Shown: positions 18,724 to 28,321, numbered from the stretch's first letter. The stretch: 64,000 nt of DNA from SFTJ01 sp045613305 (GCA_045613305.1 JAZLAU010000040.1:1-64000), one strand, 5' to 3'. Notes: generated by a model not told the origin, from the letters alone. Translations and numbers: made by a program.

Positions 18724-20874
18724 ATGAGACCAAATTTTAAAAATATAGATATAGCAACCGAAGCTTTTAATGTTGAACATAAGCCGATTGCTGAAGGCGA
18801 AAAGTGGATAACCCCTGAGCTTATCCCAGTTAAGTCTATTTATACAAAGGATGATCTTGAAGGCCTAGAACACCTTGACTATGTTTCAGGTATTCCTCCT
18901 TTCTTGAGAGGCCCATACAGCGCCATGTATCCATTGCGTCCTTGGACTATCCGTCAATACGCAGGATTCTCTACCGCTGCCGAATCAAATGCATTCTACC
19001 GCCGTAACTTGGCTTCTGGACAAAAAGGTCTTTCTGTTGCATTCGACCTTCCAACCCACCGCGGTTATGACGCAAATCACCAACGCGTAGTTGGCGACGT
19101 TGGTAAAGCCGGCGTTTCTATCTGTTCATTGGAAGACATGAAAGTTCTTTTCGAAGGAATTCCTTTGAACAAGATGTCTGTATCTATGACAATGAACGGT
19201 GCTGTTCTTCCAGTTCTTGCATTCTACATCAATGCAGGTCTTGAACAAGGCGCTAAGCTTGAAGAAATGGCAGGTACAATCCAAAACGACATTTTGAAGG
19301 AATTCATGGTGCGCAACACCTACACCTACCCTCCAAAATTCTCTATGAAGATTATTGCCGACATCTTCGAATACACATCTCAAAACATGCCTAAGTTCAA
19401 CAGCATCTCAATCTCTGGCTACCATATGCAAGAAGCCGGAGCTACTGCTGACATCGAACTTGCTTATACCCTTGCTGACGGTCTTGAATACCTTCGCGCT
19501 GGTATCAATGCAGGCATGAACGTCGACACATTTGCCCCTCGCCTATCTTTCTTCTGGGCTATTGGCATGAACTTCTTCATGGAAATTGCTAAGATGCGTG
19601 CTGCCCGCCTACTTTGGGCTAAAATCGTTAAGAGTTTTGGTGCAGAAAACCCAAAATCAATGGCATTGCGTACTCACTCACAAACATCAGGTTGGTCGCT
19701 TACCGAACAAGACCCATACAACAACATTGGTCGTACTTGTATCGAAGCAATGGGTGCTACTCTTGGCCACACACAATCACTACACACAAATGCGCTTGAC
19801 GAAGCAATCGCTCTTCCTACCGATTTCTCTGCTCGTATTGCTCGCAATACTCAAATTTACATCCAACAAGAAACAGAAATCTGCCGTGAAGTTGACCCAT
19901 GGGGCGGTTCTTACTACGTTGAAGCTCTAACTAACGAAATTGCACACAAGGCTTGGGCTCACATTCAAGAAATCGAATCTCTTGGTGGCATGGCAAAAGC
20001 TATCGAAACAGGCGTTCCTAAGATGCGTATCGAAGAAGCCGCTGCTAGAACTCAAGCTCGCATCGACTCTAAGAAGCAAACCATCGTTGGTATCAACAAA
20101 TATCGCCTTCCAAAGGAAGAAGCTATCGACATCCTTGAAATCGACAACACTGAAGTTCGTCTATCTCAAGTTGCCCGCATCGAAGAACTTAAGCAAAATC
20201 GCGACGAAGCAAAGGTTAAGGCTGCACTTGAAGCAATCACAGAATGCGTTAATACAGGAGAAGGTAACCTACTTGACCTTGCAGTTAAGGCTGCTGGCGT
20301 TCGCGCTACTTTGGGTGAAATTTCAGATGCCTGCGAAGAAGTCGTAGGCCGTTACAAAGCAGTAATCAGAACTATTTCAGGCGTGTACTCAACAGAAACA
20401 AACAACGATCCAGAATTCGAAAAAGCCAAAGCTATGGTTGCCGAATTCGCTAAGAAAGAAGGCCGTCAACCTCGTATCATGATTGCTAAGATGGGCCAAG
20501 ACGGTCACGACCGCGGTGCTAAGGTTGTAGCAACCGGTTATGCCGACTGTGGTTATGACGTTGATATGGGACCATTGTTCCAAACTCCAGAAGAATCAGC
20601 TCGTCAAGCAGTTGAAAACGACGTTCACATTCTTGGTGTTTCTTCTCTTGCTGCAGGTCACAAGACTTTGGTGCCTCAAGTAATTGAAGAATTGAAGAAA
20701 CTTGGTCGTGAAGACATCGTAGTTATCGCAGGTGGTGTAATCCCAGCTCAAGACTATGATTACCTTTACCAAGCAGGTGTTGCCGCAATCTACGGACCTG
20801 GCACCCCTATCACCAAGTCTGCTATCAACATGATCGAAATCCTTAACAGCATTAACGGCTATGACGCCGAATAA
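18724..20874 (+). CDS. mutB: Methylmalonyl-CoA mutase large (catalytic) subunit
   Basis: 716 aa. The N-terminal barrel holds PPFLRGPYSAMYPLRPWTIRQYAGF and the substrate-site RTHSQTSGWSLTEQDPYNN. The C-terminal cobalamin domain has the DxHxxG motif at D593-G598 (H595 is the lower cobalt ligand) plus GVSSLAAGH and GGVIPAQDYDYL. With mutA it carries carbon between succinate and propionate. The G-protein chaperone gene meaB, which often follows mutB, is not present here; transcription ends at the hairpin 26 bp downstream. Confidence 0.97.
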   Translation: MRPNFKNIDIATEAFNVEHKPIAEGEKWITPELIPVKSIYTKDDLEGLEHLDYVSGIPPFLRGPYSAMYPLRPWTIRQYAGFSTAAESNAFYRRNLASGQKGLSVAFDLPTHRGYDANHQRVVGDVGKAGVSICSLEDMKVLFEGIPLNKMSVSMTMNGAVLPVLAFYINAGLEQGAKLEEMAGTIQNDILKEFMVRNTYTYPPKFSMKIIADIFEYTSQNMPKFNSISISGYHMQEAGATADIELAYTLADGLEYLRAGINAGMNVDTFAPRLSFFWAIGMNFFMEIAKMRAARLLWAKIVKSFGAENPKSMALRTHSQTSGWSLTEQDPYNNIGRTCIEAMGATLGHTQSLHTNALDEAIALPTDFSARIARNTQIYIQQETEICREVDPWGGSYYVEALTNEIAHKAWAHIQEIESLGGMAKAIETGVPKMRIEEAAARTQARIDSKKQTIVGINKYRLPKEEAIDILEIDNTEVRLSQVARIEELKQNRDEAKVKAALEAITECVNTGEGNLLDLAVKAAGVRATLGEISDACEEVVGRYKAVIRTISGVYSTETNNDPEFEKAKAMVAEFAKKEGRQPRIMIAKMGQDGHDRGAKVVATGYADCGYDVDMGPLFQTPEESARQAVENDVHILGVSSLAAGHKTLVPQVIEELKKLGREDIVVIAGGVIPAQDYDYLYQAGVAAIYGPGTPITKSAINMIEILNSINGYDAE

Positions 20875-20899
20875 TCAAACAAGGATTTACAAATAAAAG

Positions 20900-20927
20900 A
20901 TGGTGGTCAACAAAAGTTGGCCACCAT
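20900..20927 (+). terminator. mutAB terminator
   Basis: 12-bp stem (20900-20911 with 20916-20927, one wobble pair), 4-nt loop, T-run. Confidence 0.9.
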
Positions 20928-20952
20928 TTTTTCATCAGCACCATCAAACAAA

Positions 20953-20984
20953 AAAAATGACCAGTTAATCAACCGGTCATTTTT
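20953..20984 (-). terminator. pyrKD terminator
   Basis: 14-nt arms (20953-20966 with 20971-20984, one mismatch), 4-nt loop, just after the pyrD stop on the minus strand; A- and T-runs flank it on both sides. Confidence 0.85.
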
Positions 20985-20992
20985 CGTATTTC

Positions 20993-21904
20993 TTATTTTT
21001 TCATTGCTCCAATCAATTCTTTAACAGAACTCATGCCGTGACGAGTCAAAAAGTCTTCTATGAAATCAACCACTTTCACAGTCACCGTCGGATCAATAAA
21101 ATTAGCAGTACCTAATTGAACGGCAGTAGCACCAGCAAGCATAAATTCAACCGCATCTCGGCCGTTCATAATGCCGCCTAACCCCACCACTGGAATCTTA
21201 ACTGCGTTTGCCACTTGCCAAACCATACGCACTGCAATAGGACGAATGCACGCCCCAGACAATCCGCCAGTGATTGTTGACAAATATGGTCGCATCTTTT
21301 CAACATCAATGGCCATACCCAAAAAAGTATTGGTCAACGACACCGCATCAGCCCCGCAATCTTCCACAGCTTTTGCAATCTCAGTAATGTCAGTAACGTT
21401 TGGTGACAATTTCACTATAATCGTTCCATCATATGCCTTACGAACTTCCTTTACTACACTCTGAGCACCAGACACCGTAGTACCAAAAGCCATACCGCCT
21501 TGCTTAACATTAGGGCACGAAATGTTCACTTCTATGGCCTTTATCCCTTCAAGTGGCGACAACTTTTCGCACACTGCAACATAATCGTCGATTGATGCAC
21601 CACTAACGTTCACTATAGGGTTAGTGTCATACTTAAGCAATCTTGGATATATATTATCTATAAAATAATCAACACCTTTATTTTGCAATCCTACGGCATT
21701 TAGCATTCCCGAAGGCGTTTCCACCATACGAGGATAAGGATTGCCCTCTCTGTGATTAAGCGTTGTGCCTTTTACTATAAAGCCACCAAGTCGATTCAAA
21801 TCAATAAAATCAGCGAATTCCTCGCCATACCCAAATGTTCCTGAAGCTGTCAAAACAGGATTCTTCAACTTCAAATTTCCAATTTCAACACTTAAATCTA
21901 CCAT
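20993..21904 (-). CDS. pyrD: Dihydroorotate dehydrogenase, class 1B catalytic subunit
   Basis: 303 aa FMN protein oxidising dihydroorotate to orotate. The family blocks are TASGTFGYGEEF, NAVGLQNKG, the catalytic-loop EVNISCPNVKQGG (Cys base, as in class 1, not the Ser of class 2), KLSPNVTDI, GGLSGACIRPIA, and the phosphate-site GLGGIMNGRDAVEFMLAGA. Class 1B enzymes work as a PyrD2-PyrK2 complex using NAD; pyrK overlaps directly upstream by 7 bp, which supports this class. Confidence 0.96.
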   Translation of the reverse strand: MVDLSVEIGNLKLKNPVLTASGTFGYGEEFADFIDLNRLGGFIVKGTTLNHREGNPYPRMVETPSGMLNAVGLQNKGVDYFIDNIYPRLLKYDTNPIVNVSGASIDDYVAVCEKLSPLEGIKAIEVNISCPNVKQGGMAFGTTVSGAQSVVKEVRKAYDGTIIVKLSPNVTDITEIAKAVEDCGADAVSLTNTFLGMAIDVEKMRPYLSTITGGLSGACIRPIAVRMVWQVANAVKIPVVGLGGIMNGRDAVEFMLAGATAVQLGTANFIDPTVTVKVVDFIEDFLTRHGMSSVKELIGAMKK

Positions 21905-22662
21905 TTTAGTTTCTCTATATTAAATACGGGACCTTCTTTACATACACACACATGGCCTTCGGTTGTATCCTCTACACAACACAAACAAGCGCCAATTCCA
22001 CATGCCATAACATTCTCTAACGAAACCTCACAGCCCACTGCCATATCCTTTGCAATAGCAGCAACAGCCTTCATCATAGGAGCCGGGCCACAACATGAAA
22101 TAAAATCAAAGTCTCCTGACTTCAACACACTGTGCTGTGTCACAAAACCACGTTCACCACACGAACCGTCCTCTGTCGACACAAAAAGCTCTCCATATTT
22201 CTTAAATTCATCCAATTCAAGAAGATCCGATTCCGAGCGTGCTCCCAACAAGAACTTAACATTTACGCCTTGCCCCTTTGCCACTTTTCCTAAATACAAC
22301 AACGGAGCCACACCTACACCTCCACCTATTAGGAGCATAGTATTACCGGTAATCGAAAAGCCATTGCCCAAAGGCAACATAATGTTTAACACATCGCCCG
22401 GGTTCATATTGATAATCGAAGCGGTTCCCTCTCCAGCCTTTCTAACAAGCAACCATAATTCTTGCTTATCATAATCAACAAAATTCACCGAAATAGGGCG
22501 ACGCAGATATGTGTTTTTTGAATTCGCCACCTCAATTTGCACAAATTGTCCAGGTTTTATCTCCGGCATCTCGCACCCATTTGGCGATAATTTCAACAAA
22601 GAATAAAGACTTGACAATCTATTATTTTCCTTGATTGTAAAATCAATTAGATATTTCTTCAT
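21898..22662 (-). CDS. pyrK: Dihydroorotate dehydrogenase electron-transfer subunit
   Basis: 254 aa iron-sulfur flavoprotein that passes electrons from PyrD to NAD. It shows the FAD-binding YLRRPISV block, GKAGEG-like phosphate loop (RKAGEGTASI), the NAD-domain LLIGGGVGVAPLLYLG, and a [2Fe-2S] cluster motif CGIGACLCC followed by further Cys in GHVCVCKEGPVF. The gene order pyrK-pyrD with overlapping ends implies translational coupling. A -7-like TAGATTTG lies at 22692-22699. Confidence 0.95.
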   Translation of the reverse strand: MKKYLIDFTIKENNRLSSLYSLLKLSPNGCEMPEIKPGQFVQIEVANSKNTYLRRPISVNFVDYDKQELWLLVRKAGEGTASIINMNPGDVLNIMLPLGNGFSITGNTMLLIGGGVGVAPLLYLGKVAKGQGVNVKFLLGARSESDLLELDEFKKYGELFVSTEDGSCGERGFVTQHSVLKSGDFDFISCCGPAPMMKAVAAIAKDMAVGCEVSLENVMACGIGACLCCVEDTTEGHVCVCKEGPVFNIEKLKW

Positions 22663-22691
22663 TATTACTGATGTTAGTGTTATAATTACTA

Positions 22692-22699
22692 CAAATCTA
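22692..22699 (-). promoter_or_regulatory. pyrKD -7 element
   Basis: TAGATTTG on the minus strand 29 nt upstream of pyrK, with ATTG at 22721-22724 as a weak -33. Confidence 0.45.
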
Positions 22700-22752
22700 A
22701 CAATTAATTTTCATTCATTTGCAATAACATTATATATAATGTGTAATTAAAA

Positions 22753-23295
22753 TCACATTACCGTAGGCACAAACTGATGAAATGAATTATCGTCATATAT
22801 AATTAAAACTTTTGCAATCTTTCGATCTTTCTCTGTGTCATTTTTTAAGATACCGTTATCAACAACATTAGGCCCCACCAAATGAACACCCATTAAACTA
22901 GTTGTCTTTTCTCTCTTTTCAACATGCACTTCATAAGAACGCTCTTGCTCATCGTTAAAATCGATGGTAGTAGGATGGTCGTGATTTAAATCTTCAAGAC
23001 CATTATCAAACAACGTTGAATTTTTGCTATTCTCAGCGAGTTTAGAGCTCACCAATTTATTCTCATTTGGACCAGTCAAGTTTAACATTGCACCTTCGCC
23101 AAACATAAGCCACATAATTGAAAGACGAGGATACGCTTTATGTATTTTTGAAATAATCTCATCACTCACCTTTTTATTTCTTCCTGTGAGAAGCTGAGAA
23201 AGGGTAGGCCTGGCAATTCCACATGTATCTGCAAAAACACTATATGCAATGTTGCTTTTATGCATAAAAGATTTTAGGCGACTTACGATATCCAT
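22753..23295 (-). CDS. Helix-turn-helix transcriptional regulator
   Basis: 180 aa. The N-terminal 75 residues are an XRE-type HTH: VFADTCGIARPTLSQLLTGRNKKVSDEIISKI with the recognition helix around PTLSQLL, then LSIMWLMFGEGAML, a sequence common in Bacteroidota regulators of this type. The remaining about 100 residues are polar with no recognised domain and no LexA-like peptidase Ser/Lys pair. It is separated from pyrK by 90 bp and by its own promoter. DNA target and signal are unknown. Confidence 0.8.
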   Translation of the reverse strand: MDIVSRLKSFMHKSNIAYSVFADTCGIARPTLSQLLTGRNKKVSDEIISKIHKAYPRLSIMWLMFGEGAMLNLTGPNENKLVSSKLAENSKNSTLFDNGLEDLNHDHPTTIDFNDEQERSYEVHVEKREKTTSLMGVHLVGPNVVDNGILKNDTEKDRKIAKVLIIYDDNSFHQFVPTVM

Positions 23296-23325
23296 CAGTT
23301 TACATTTTAAAATTTCTATTTTTTA

Positions 23326-23357
23326 CAAATTTAATCAGAAGAATTGATAAAAGCAAA
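23326..23357 (-). promoter_or_regulatory. Promoter of the HTH regulator gene
   Basis: On the minus strand TTTG (23354-23357), 20-nt spacer, TAAATTTG (23326-23333); start codon 30 nt downstream. Very good match to the Bacteroidota consensus. Confidence 0.75.
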
Positions 23358-24012
23358 TTTATTTTTGTAAATGTACATTTTTTTGCAAACACCAATATAA
23401 AATATGAAATTGCCCTATTTTTATTTATATATATTTAAAGTTACACTTTAACTTTAAGCAATAAACCTATTTTACTCTATTTCAGTAGTTTACATATATT
23501 CTTATCATACAAACAACTTTTCAACGCACTATTGATAATATTTTATTTAATCCTTAACTTTAATAATTAAATGCAACTTGTTGATTTTATGCTAATTATA
23601 TTATTTGTTAAAATATACTAATAATTAAATTCATTTACATTTAGCCTGATTTCAAAAGCAAATTGACGTTTATAAACCAGAAAACAATTGCATACTACCG
23701 ATTACAAGATTAAACACCACCCCACTCTATTCAGTTTCATTCGTCAATAAACACATGCTTTAACCGAACCAAAATATTTATTGTTGCAAACTGCAGGATG
23801 GTAACTTTACCATAAATCAACTTTTGCCTACTCAACTCGTTTTCCTTGCGATATTTTCATGCAAACCGCACATTTTACCACAATCTGCAAATCTAATAAA
23901 ACCTCAGGCAGTTAATTTCGTCTTTTCCATACCTACAACTCTCTAATTTACTGAATCTTAAGCAATCTTTTCACGCAAATTTTCATTACACCAAACCCAT
24001 AGCAAATAAAAA

Positions 24013-24034
24013 ATGGCGGACTAAAGCCCGCCAT
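24013..24034 (-). terminator. uvrA terminator
   Basis: 7-bp GC-rich stem (24013-24019 with 24028-24034), followed on the minus strand by six T, 25 bp after the uvrA stop. Confidence 0.85.
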
Positions 24035-24059
24035 CTCATCATAATATAAATTTTAAACT

Positions 24060-26912
24060 CTACATACAGCCCAACTCTTTCTTTATATACCTTGAAGTTA
24101 CACCCCTACCCCTTTGCGCAATCTCCTCAGGAGTTCCGCAATCAACAAGCATACCGCCATTTCGACCACCTTCTACACCCATGTCAATTATATAATCGGC
24201 GCATTTAATTACATCCAAATTATGCTCTATAACTATAACAGTATTGCCCTTATCGACCAATCTGTCGATAACAGCAAGCAAAACCTTAACGTCCTCAAAA
24301 TGCAGTCCTGTTGTAGGCTCATCCAAAATATACATAGTCTTGCCAGTGTCCTTTTTCGACAATTCAGTCGCCAACTTCACACGCTGGCTCTCACCTCCCG
24401 ACAGGGTGCTTGATGGCTGCCCAAGCTTCACATAACCAAGCCCAACATCTTGCAGAACTTTAATTTTGCCAACTATAGAAGGTATGGCTTCAAAAAATTC
24501 CACCGCTTGATTTATGGTCATATCCAAAACATCAGCAATCGACTTACCTTTAAATCTCACCTCAAGCGTTTCGCGATTATATCTTTTTCCACCGCAAGAC
24601 TCACAAGGCACTAAAACATCTGGCAGAAAATTCATCTCCACAGATTTGTATCCGTTACCCTTGCAAATCTCACAACGTCCACCTGAAACATTAAACGAGA
24701 ACCTACCCGGCTTGTAAGCTCTAATCTTCGCTTCCGGCAAATTAACAAATAAATTTCGAATATCGGCAAACACGCCCGTATAGGTGGCGGGATTCGAACG
24801 AGGCGAACGACCAAGCGGAGATTGGTCAACAGTGACAACTTTGTCCACACCCTCAATTCCCAAAACGCTATCGTAAGCCAACGGCTCCGCCAACGAGCGG
24901 TAAAACTTCTTGCTCAATATAGGTTGCAAAGTTCCATTTATAAGGCTAGACTTTCCGCTACCCGAAACTCCCGTAACACAAATCATAGTGCCCAGCGGAA
25001 AATCGACATCCACGCCCTTAAGGTTATGACCACAGCACCCCCTTAAAGACAAGCACTTACCATTACCAGCTCGTCTCTTTTCCGGAATAGGTATCTTAAT
25101 CTCACCATTTAAGTATTGTGCCGTAATCGTTTGTTTACCAAGCATTTCCTTAGGCGTTCCGCAAAAAACAATATTACCTCCCTTTCGTCCTGCCTTTGGC
25201 CCTATATCCACCACGTAATCCGACTCAAGCATCATGTCTTTATCATGCTCTACAACTATCACAGTATTGCCAGAATCGCGAAGATTCTTCAACGAGGCAA
25301 TCAGCCTTTGATTGTCTCGTTGATGCAAACCTATGCTCGGCTCATCCAAAATGTACAACACATTAACCAGCTGCGACCCAATTTGAGTAGCAAGTCTTAT
25401 ACGCTGACTTTCACCACCCGACAATGTTGCAGTTGCTCTATTAAGCGACAAATAGTCCAAGCCTACGTCAAGCATAAAGGTTAGGCGTCCGCATATCTCT
25501 TTAACAATCTCCGATGCTATTGCCCACTGCTGTTCATTCAGATGGTTCTTTAAATCACGGAACCAGACCAACAAATCAGACACATCCATCTTCGACAGTT
25601 CGGCTATAGTCTTACCATTAACATAATAATGCAACGCCTCTCTATTAAGCCTATCACCATTACAAGCCGCGCATGTGCAACGAGAATAAAACTGGCCGGC
25701 CCACTTTTGGGCTTGAGCCGACGACTCCTCACTCTGCTGCAGTTCTATATATTTCAGCAATCCATCATAAGACATGAAGTAATTCTGAGTGCTCATGGTT
25801 TCGGTCTTTATCATCAACCTTTCATCCGTGCCACTCATTATTTCATCAATCGCCTCTTCTGGCACATCTTTCAGTGGAGTATCCAAATCCACACCATATT
25901 TTTGGCAAATTGCCTGAATCTGCCAAAATATCAACGAATTTTTATATTTACCCAAAGGCGCTATTCCACCCTTATGGATAGACAATTCGGTGTCGGGCAT
26001 AACCTTTTCGCGGTCAATCACATTTACATAGCCCAAACCCTTGCACTTTGAGCAAGCGCCCTGCGGACTATTAAAAGAAAAATTATGTGGCGCTGGTTCA
26101 GCATACGACAATCCCGTCACCGGGTCCATAAGCATTTTACTGTAATGCGACACCTCATTCGACGCGAGGTCAAGAATCATTAGCTGACCGTTGCCTTGCT
26201 TAAAAGCAGTTTCAGCAGTTTTGCGCAATCGGTCCACATCCTTACGCGCAACCTTTAGCCTATCTACCACAAGTTCTATGCTGTGGTTTTTATATCGGTC
26301 AAGCTTCATGCCAAACATAATTTCCTTCAATTCGCCATCAACACGAACATTCAGAAAACCCTTCTTCCTCAGCTGTTCAAAAAGTTCTTTATAATGACCC
26401 TTCCTGTTTTTCACCAACGGAGCCAAAATATAAATCTTTTCGTTTTCAAACTTGTCGAGTATGATATTTATTATTTTGTCTACGCCATATTTCACCATAC
26501 GCTCTCCCGACAAATAGGAATAGGCATCACCCACTTTTGAAAAAAGCAGACGCATGTAATCATAAACCTCCGTTGTCGTGCCTATGGTACTCCTTGGATT
26601 TTTATTAACAGTTTTTTGTTCAATAGAAATCACCGGACACAACCCCGTTATCTTGTCAACGTCAGGACGCTCCAATACGCCAAGCATATTTCTTGCATAA
26701 GCGGAAAATGTTTCCAAATACCTTCGTTGGCCTTCCGCAAAAATAGTGTCGAAAGCGAGCGACGACTTTCCGCTACCGCTCAAGCCCGTGATAACAGTCA
26801 GTTTGTTATGGGGAATCTCCACGTCCACATTTTTCAGGTTGTGAACCCTTGCCCCCCACACACTGACACATTCTATATCTTTACCTTCAAATTTCATAAA
26901 AACATCATTCAC
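24060..26912 (-). CDS. uvrA: Excinuclease ABC subunit A
   Basis: 950 aa, the usual UvrA length. It is the ATP-dependent damage sensor of nucleotide excision repair. Two ABC ATPase units: Walker A GLSGSGKSSLAFD near residue 43 and GVSGSGKSSLING in the second half, signatures LSGGESQRIRLA and LSGGESQRVKLA, Walker B YILDEPSIGLH and YILDEPTTGLH. The C-terminal zinc module (CEICKGNG ... CESCGGKR) is intact. In the first insertion the GACSKCKGLG pair is present, but the preceding CxxC found in E. coli UvrA is replaced by KMLMDPVTGLSY. The start overlaps the end of the type IX cargo gene by 8 bp. Confidence 0.97.
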   Translation of the reverse strand: MNDVFMKFEGKDIECVSVWGARVHNLKNVDVEIPHNKLTVITGLSGSGKSSLAFDTIFAEGQRRYLETFSAYARNMLGVLERPDVDKITGLCPVISIEQKTVNKNPRSTIGTTTEVYDYMRLLFSKVGDAYSYLSGERMVKYGVDKIINIILDKFENEKIYILAPLVKNRKGHYKELFEQLRKKGFLNVRVDGELKEIMFGMKLDRYKNHSIELVVDRLKVARKDVDRLRKTAETAFKQGNGQLMILDLASNEVSHYSKMLMDPVTGLSYAEPAPHNFSFNSPQGACSKCKGLGYVNVIDREKVMPDTELSIHKGGIAPLGKYKNSLIFWQIQAICQKYGVDLDTPLKDVPEEAIDEIMSGTDERLMIKTETMSTQNYFMSYDGLLKYIELQQSEESSAQAQKWAGQFYSRCTCAACNGDRLNREALHYYVNGKTIAELSKMDVSDLLVWFRDLKNHLNEQQWAIASEIVKEICGRLTFMLDVGLDYLSLNRATATLSGGESQRIRLATQIGSQLVNVLYILDEPSIGLHQRDNQRLIASLKNLRDSGNTVIVVEHDKDMMLESDYVVDIGPKAGRKGGNIVFCGTPKEMLGKQTITAQYLNGEIKIPIPEKRRAGNGKCLSLRGCCGHNLKGVDVDFPLGTMICVTGVSGSGKSSLINGTLQPILSKKFYRSLAEPLAYDSVLGIEGVDKVVTVDQSPLGRSPRSNPATYTGVFADIRNLFVNLPEAKIRAYKPGRFSFNVSGGRCEICKGNGYKSVEMNFLPDVLVPCESCGGKRYNRETLEVRFKGKSIADVLDMTINQAVEFFEAIPSIVGKIKVLQDVGLGYVKLGQPSSTLSGGESQRVKLATELSKKDTGKTMYILDEPTTGLHFEDVKVLLAVIDRLVDKGNTVIVIEHNLDVIKCADYIIDMGVEGGRNGGMLVDCGTPEEIAQRGRGVTSRYIKKELGCM

Positions 26913-28245
26913 CTTCGGTTGAAGTACCAGAGCCTTCGCCCTTCATACCCACAACGTTAATGTCGCCTTTCTTTTTATATTTTTTACCTTCCGAGCCTTC
27001 GGCTTCAATTACATAATAATACACACCGGGCTTCACCACCTTGCCGCCGTACGTTCCATCCCAACCCTGTGAAGGATCTGTTAGTTCGCACATTTGCACA
27101 CCCCAAGAATTGAAAATCCAGCACTTAAATTTCACCAACGACTTGTAAGAAACCTTCCACTCATCGTTCACGCCTTCAGTAACGCCTGGAGAAAAAGCAT
27201 TTGGGCATTGCAAACTCGACTCCGCAATATTTATCTGATACACGTCGCCATAGGCATCGCACTCACCTGTAGCATTCATTCCTACAAAACGCCAATATGT
27301 AGTGCCCGCCTCTTCAAGAACCACATGCAATTCTTCTTCACCATATGACTCTTCTATTTCGTTAAATTCCGAATCGTATGACATCTGCCATTCTTTTTTC
27401 ACCACAGCATCCGTACAATACGCAGTAAAAGTAATTGAAGCGGGAGCTGAACCTCCTAATTTATCACCGTCTCCGCCCTTTTGGTTTTCGGCATTCTCTT
27501 TATCTTGTACAGCAGTCGTTTGCACGGCTATCGACTTGGTATGAAACTCATCCGAATTCACCGACTGAAGTTCACCCCAATATTCTAAAAATCGGTCGCC
27601 GGCTAAAGTAAAGTTAGTGTCACAATAGGGAGCCATTACCGAAAAGGCACTTTTCAACTCCGACAATTCCTCCACTTGTTCTTGCTGCGTCCAACACAAT
27701 TCATCTTGGACCCAAACCAAATTGCGATATGATAAACGCAATTTTCTATCAAGAACCTTACGACCTCCGTTTATAGTATAGTACGCGATAGCACCACCTT
27801 CACCATCGGCGTTAAGCGTCACAACTCCACAATCAGCATCGTCCGACACATTTAACGAGTTTAACTGCAACTCATGGTCAGCATAATCTACCACCCAAAA
27901 ATACAATCTGTCAGTCCCTTCTTCAATTATATACCCCGAATTGGGCACAATATTATTCAGCACCGACACCTTGCCGTCTTCAACCACACCATCAAGTTTC
28001 TGAGCATACGCTCCACCAGTGGCGCCAAATGTATACCACACAACCTTTGCACCAGCACTTTTAGCCGTGTACTGCATCGCATAATCTTTTGCGCCACGCA
28101 ACACATACAACTTATTGAGCCCAGTTGATGCAGCCGGTTTTTCTTCCCAAACTTTATATTTAGAGTTTACCACAAACGACACCTGCGGCATAGCCCCAAA
28201 GGCTACCGACAAGGCAAACATGACAAACAAGAATTCCCTTCTCAT
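26905..28245 (-). CDS. Secreted protein with type-B T9SS (CHU_C) C-terminal domain
   Basis: 446 aa from the ATG at 28245, which gives a clean signal peptide (MRREFLFVMFALSVAFGAMPQ). The frame is open to 28329, but a -7 promoter element lies at 28314-28321 inside that extension. The middle has no recognised domain; it holds beta-rich segments and the linker ENQKGGDGDKLGG. The last 100 residues match the gliding-motility-associated/type-B sorting domain: CPNAFSPGVTEGVNDEWKV, FNSWGVQM, GWDGTYGGKVVKPGVYYYVIEA. The usual ending is extended by a hydrophilic tail MKGEGSGTSTEGE whose stop overlaps the uvrA start. Export by the type IX system is inferred; the ligand is unknown. Confidence 0.8.
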   Translation of the reverse strand: MRREFLFVMFALSVAFGAMPQVSFVVNSKYKVWEEKPAASTGLNKLYVLRGAKDYAMQYTAKSAGAKVVWYTFGATGGAYAQKLDGVVEDGKVSVLNNIVPNSGYIIEEGTDRLYFWVVDYADHELQLNSLNVSDDADCGVVTLNADGEGGAIAYYTINGGRKVLDRKLRLSYRNLVWVQDELCWTQQEQVEELSELKSAFSVMAPYCDTNFTLAGDRFLEYWGELQSVNSDEFHTKSIAVQTTAVQDKENAENQKGGDGDKLGGSAPASITFTAYCTDAVVKKEWQMSYDSEFNEIEESYGEEELHVVLEEAGTTYWRFVGMNATGECDAYGDVYQINIAESSLQCPNAFSPGVTEGVNDEWKVSYKSLVKFKCWIFNSWGVQMCELTDPSQGWDGTYGGKVVKPGVYYYVIEAEGSEGKKYKKKGDINVVGMKGEGSGTSTEGE

Positions 28246-28313
28246 AACATTTCTTTTTTTATAAATAAACGCACATTTTCGCAAAGAATTGCGTAATGCA
28301 AATTTTAAACAAG

Positions 28314-28321
28314 CAAATTTA
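28314..28321 (-). promoter_or_regulatory. -7 element of the cargo gene-uvrA unit
   Basis: TAAATTTG on the minus strand, 68 nt upstream of the chosen ATG. Confidence 0.5.

Larger units (their letters stand above)
23296..24059. other. 764-bp gap without a recognised gene
   Basis: The longest empty stretch of the window, very AT-rich. It contains the HTH promoter (23326-23357), a perfect 7-2-7 palindrome at 23798-23813, and the uvrA terminator near the right end. One chance-sized ORF of about 16 codons starts at 23571. No tRNA-like fold or repeat array seen. An sRNA or decayed gene cannot be excluded. Confidence 0.5.

Noticed and set aside
22753..23295. Phage repressor/LexA-like protein marking a prophage
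   Set aside because: No Ser/Lys peptidase residues, no integrase, and core metabolic genes on both sides.
24778..24810. A stretch resembling a tRNA T-arm (GGGATTCGAAC) on the minus strand side
   Set aside because: It lies inside uvrA, where it encodes the conserved RSPRSNPATYTG segment; no acceptor stem or anticodon arm fits around it.
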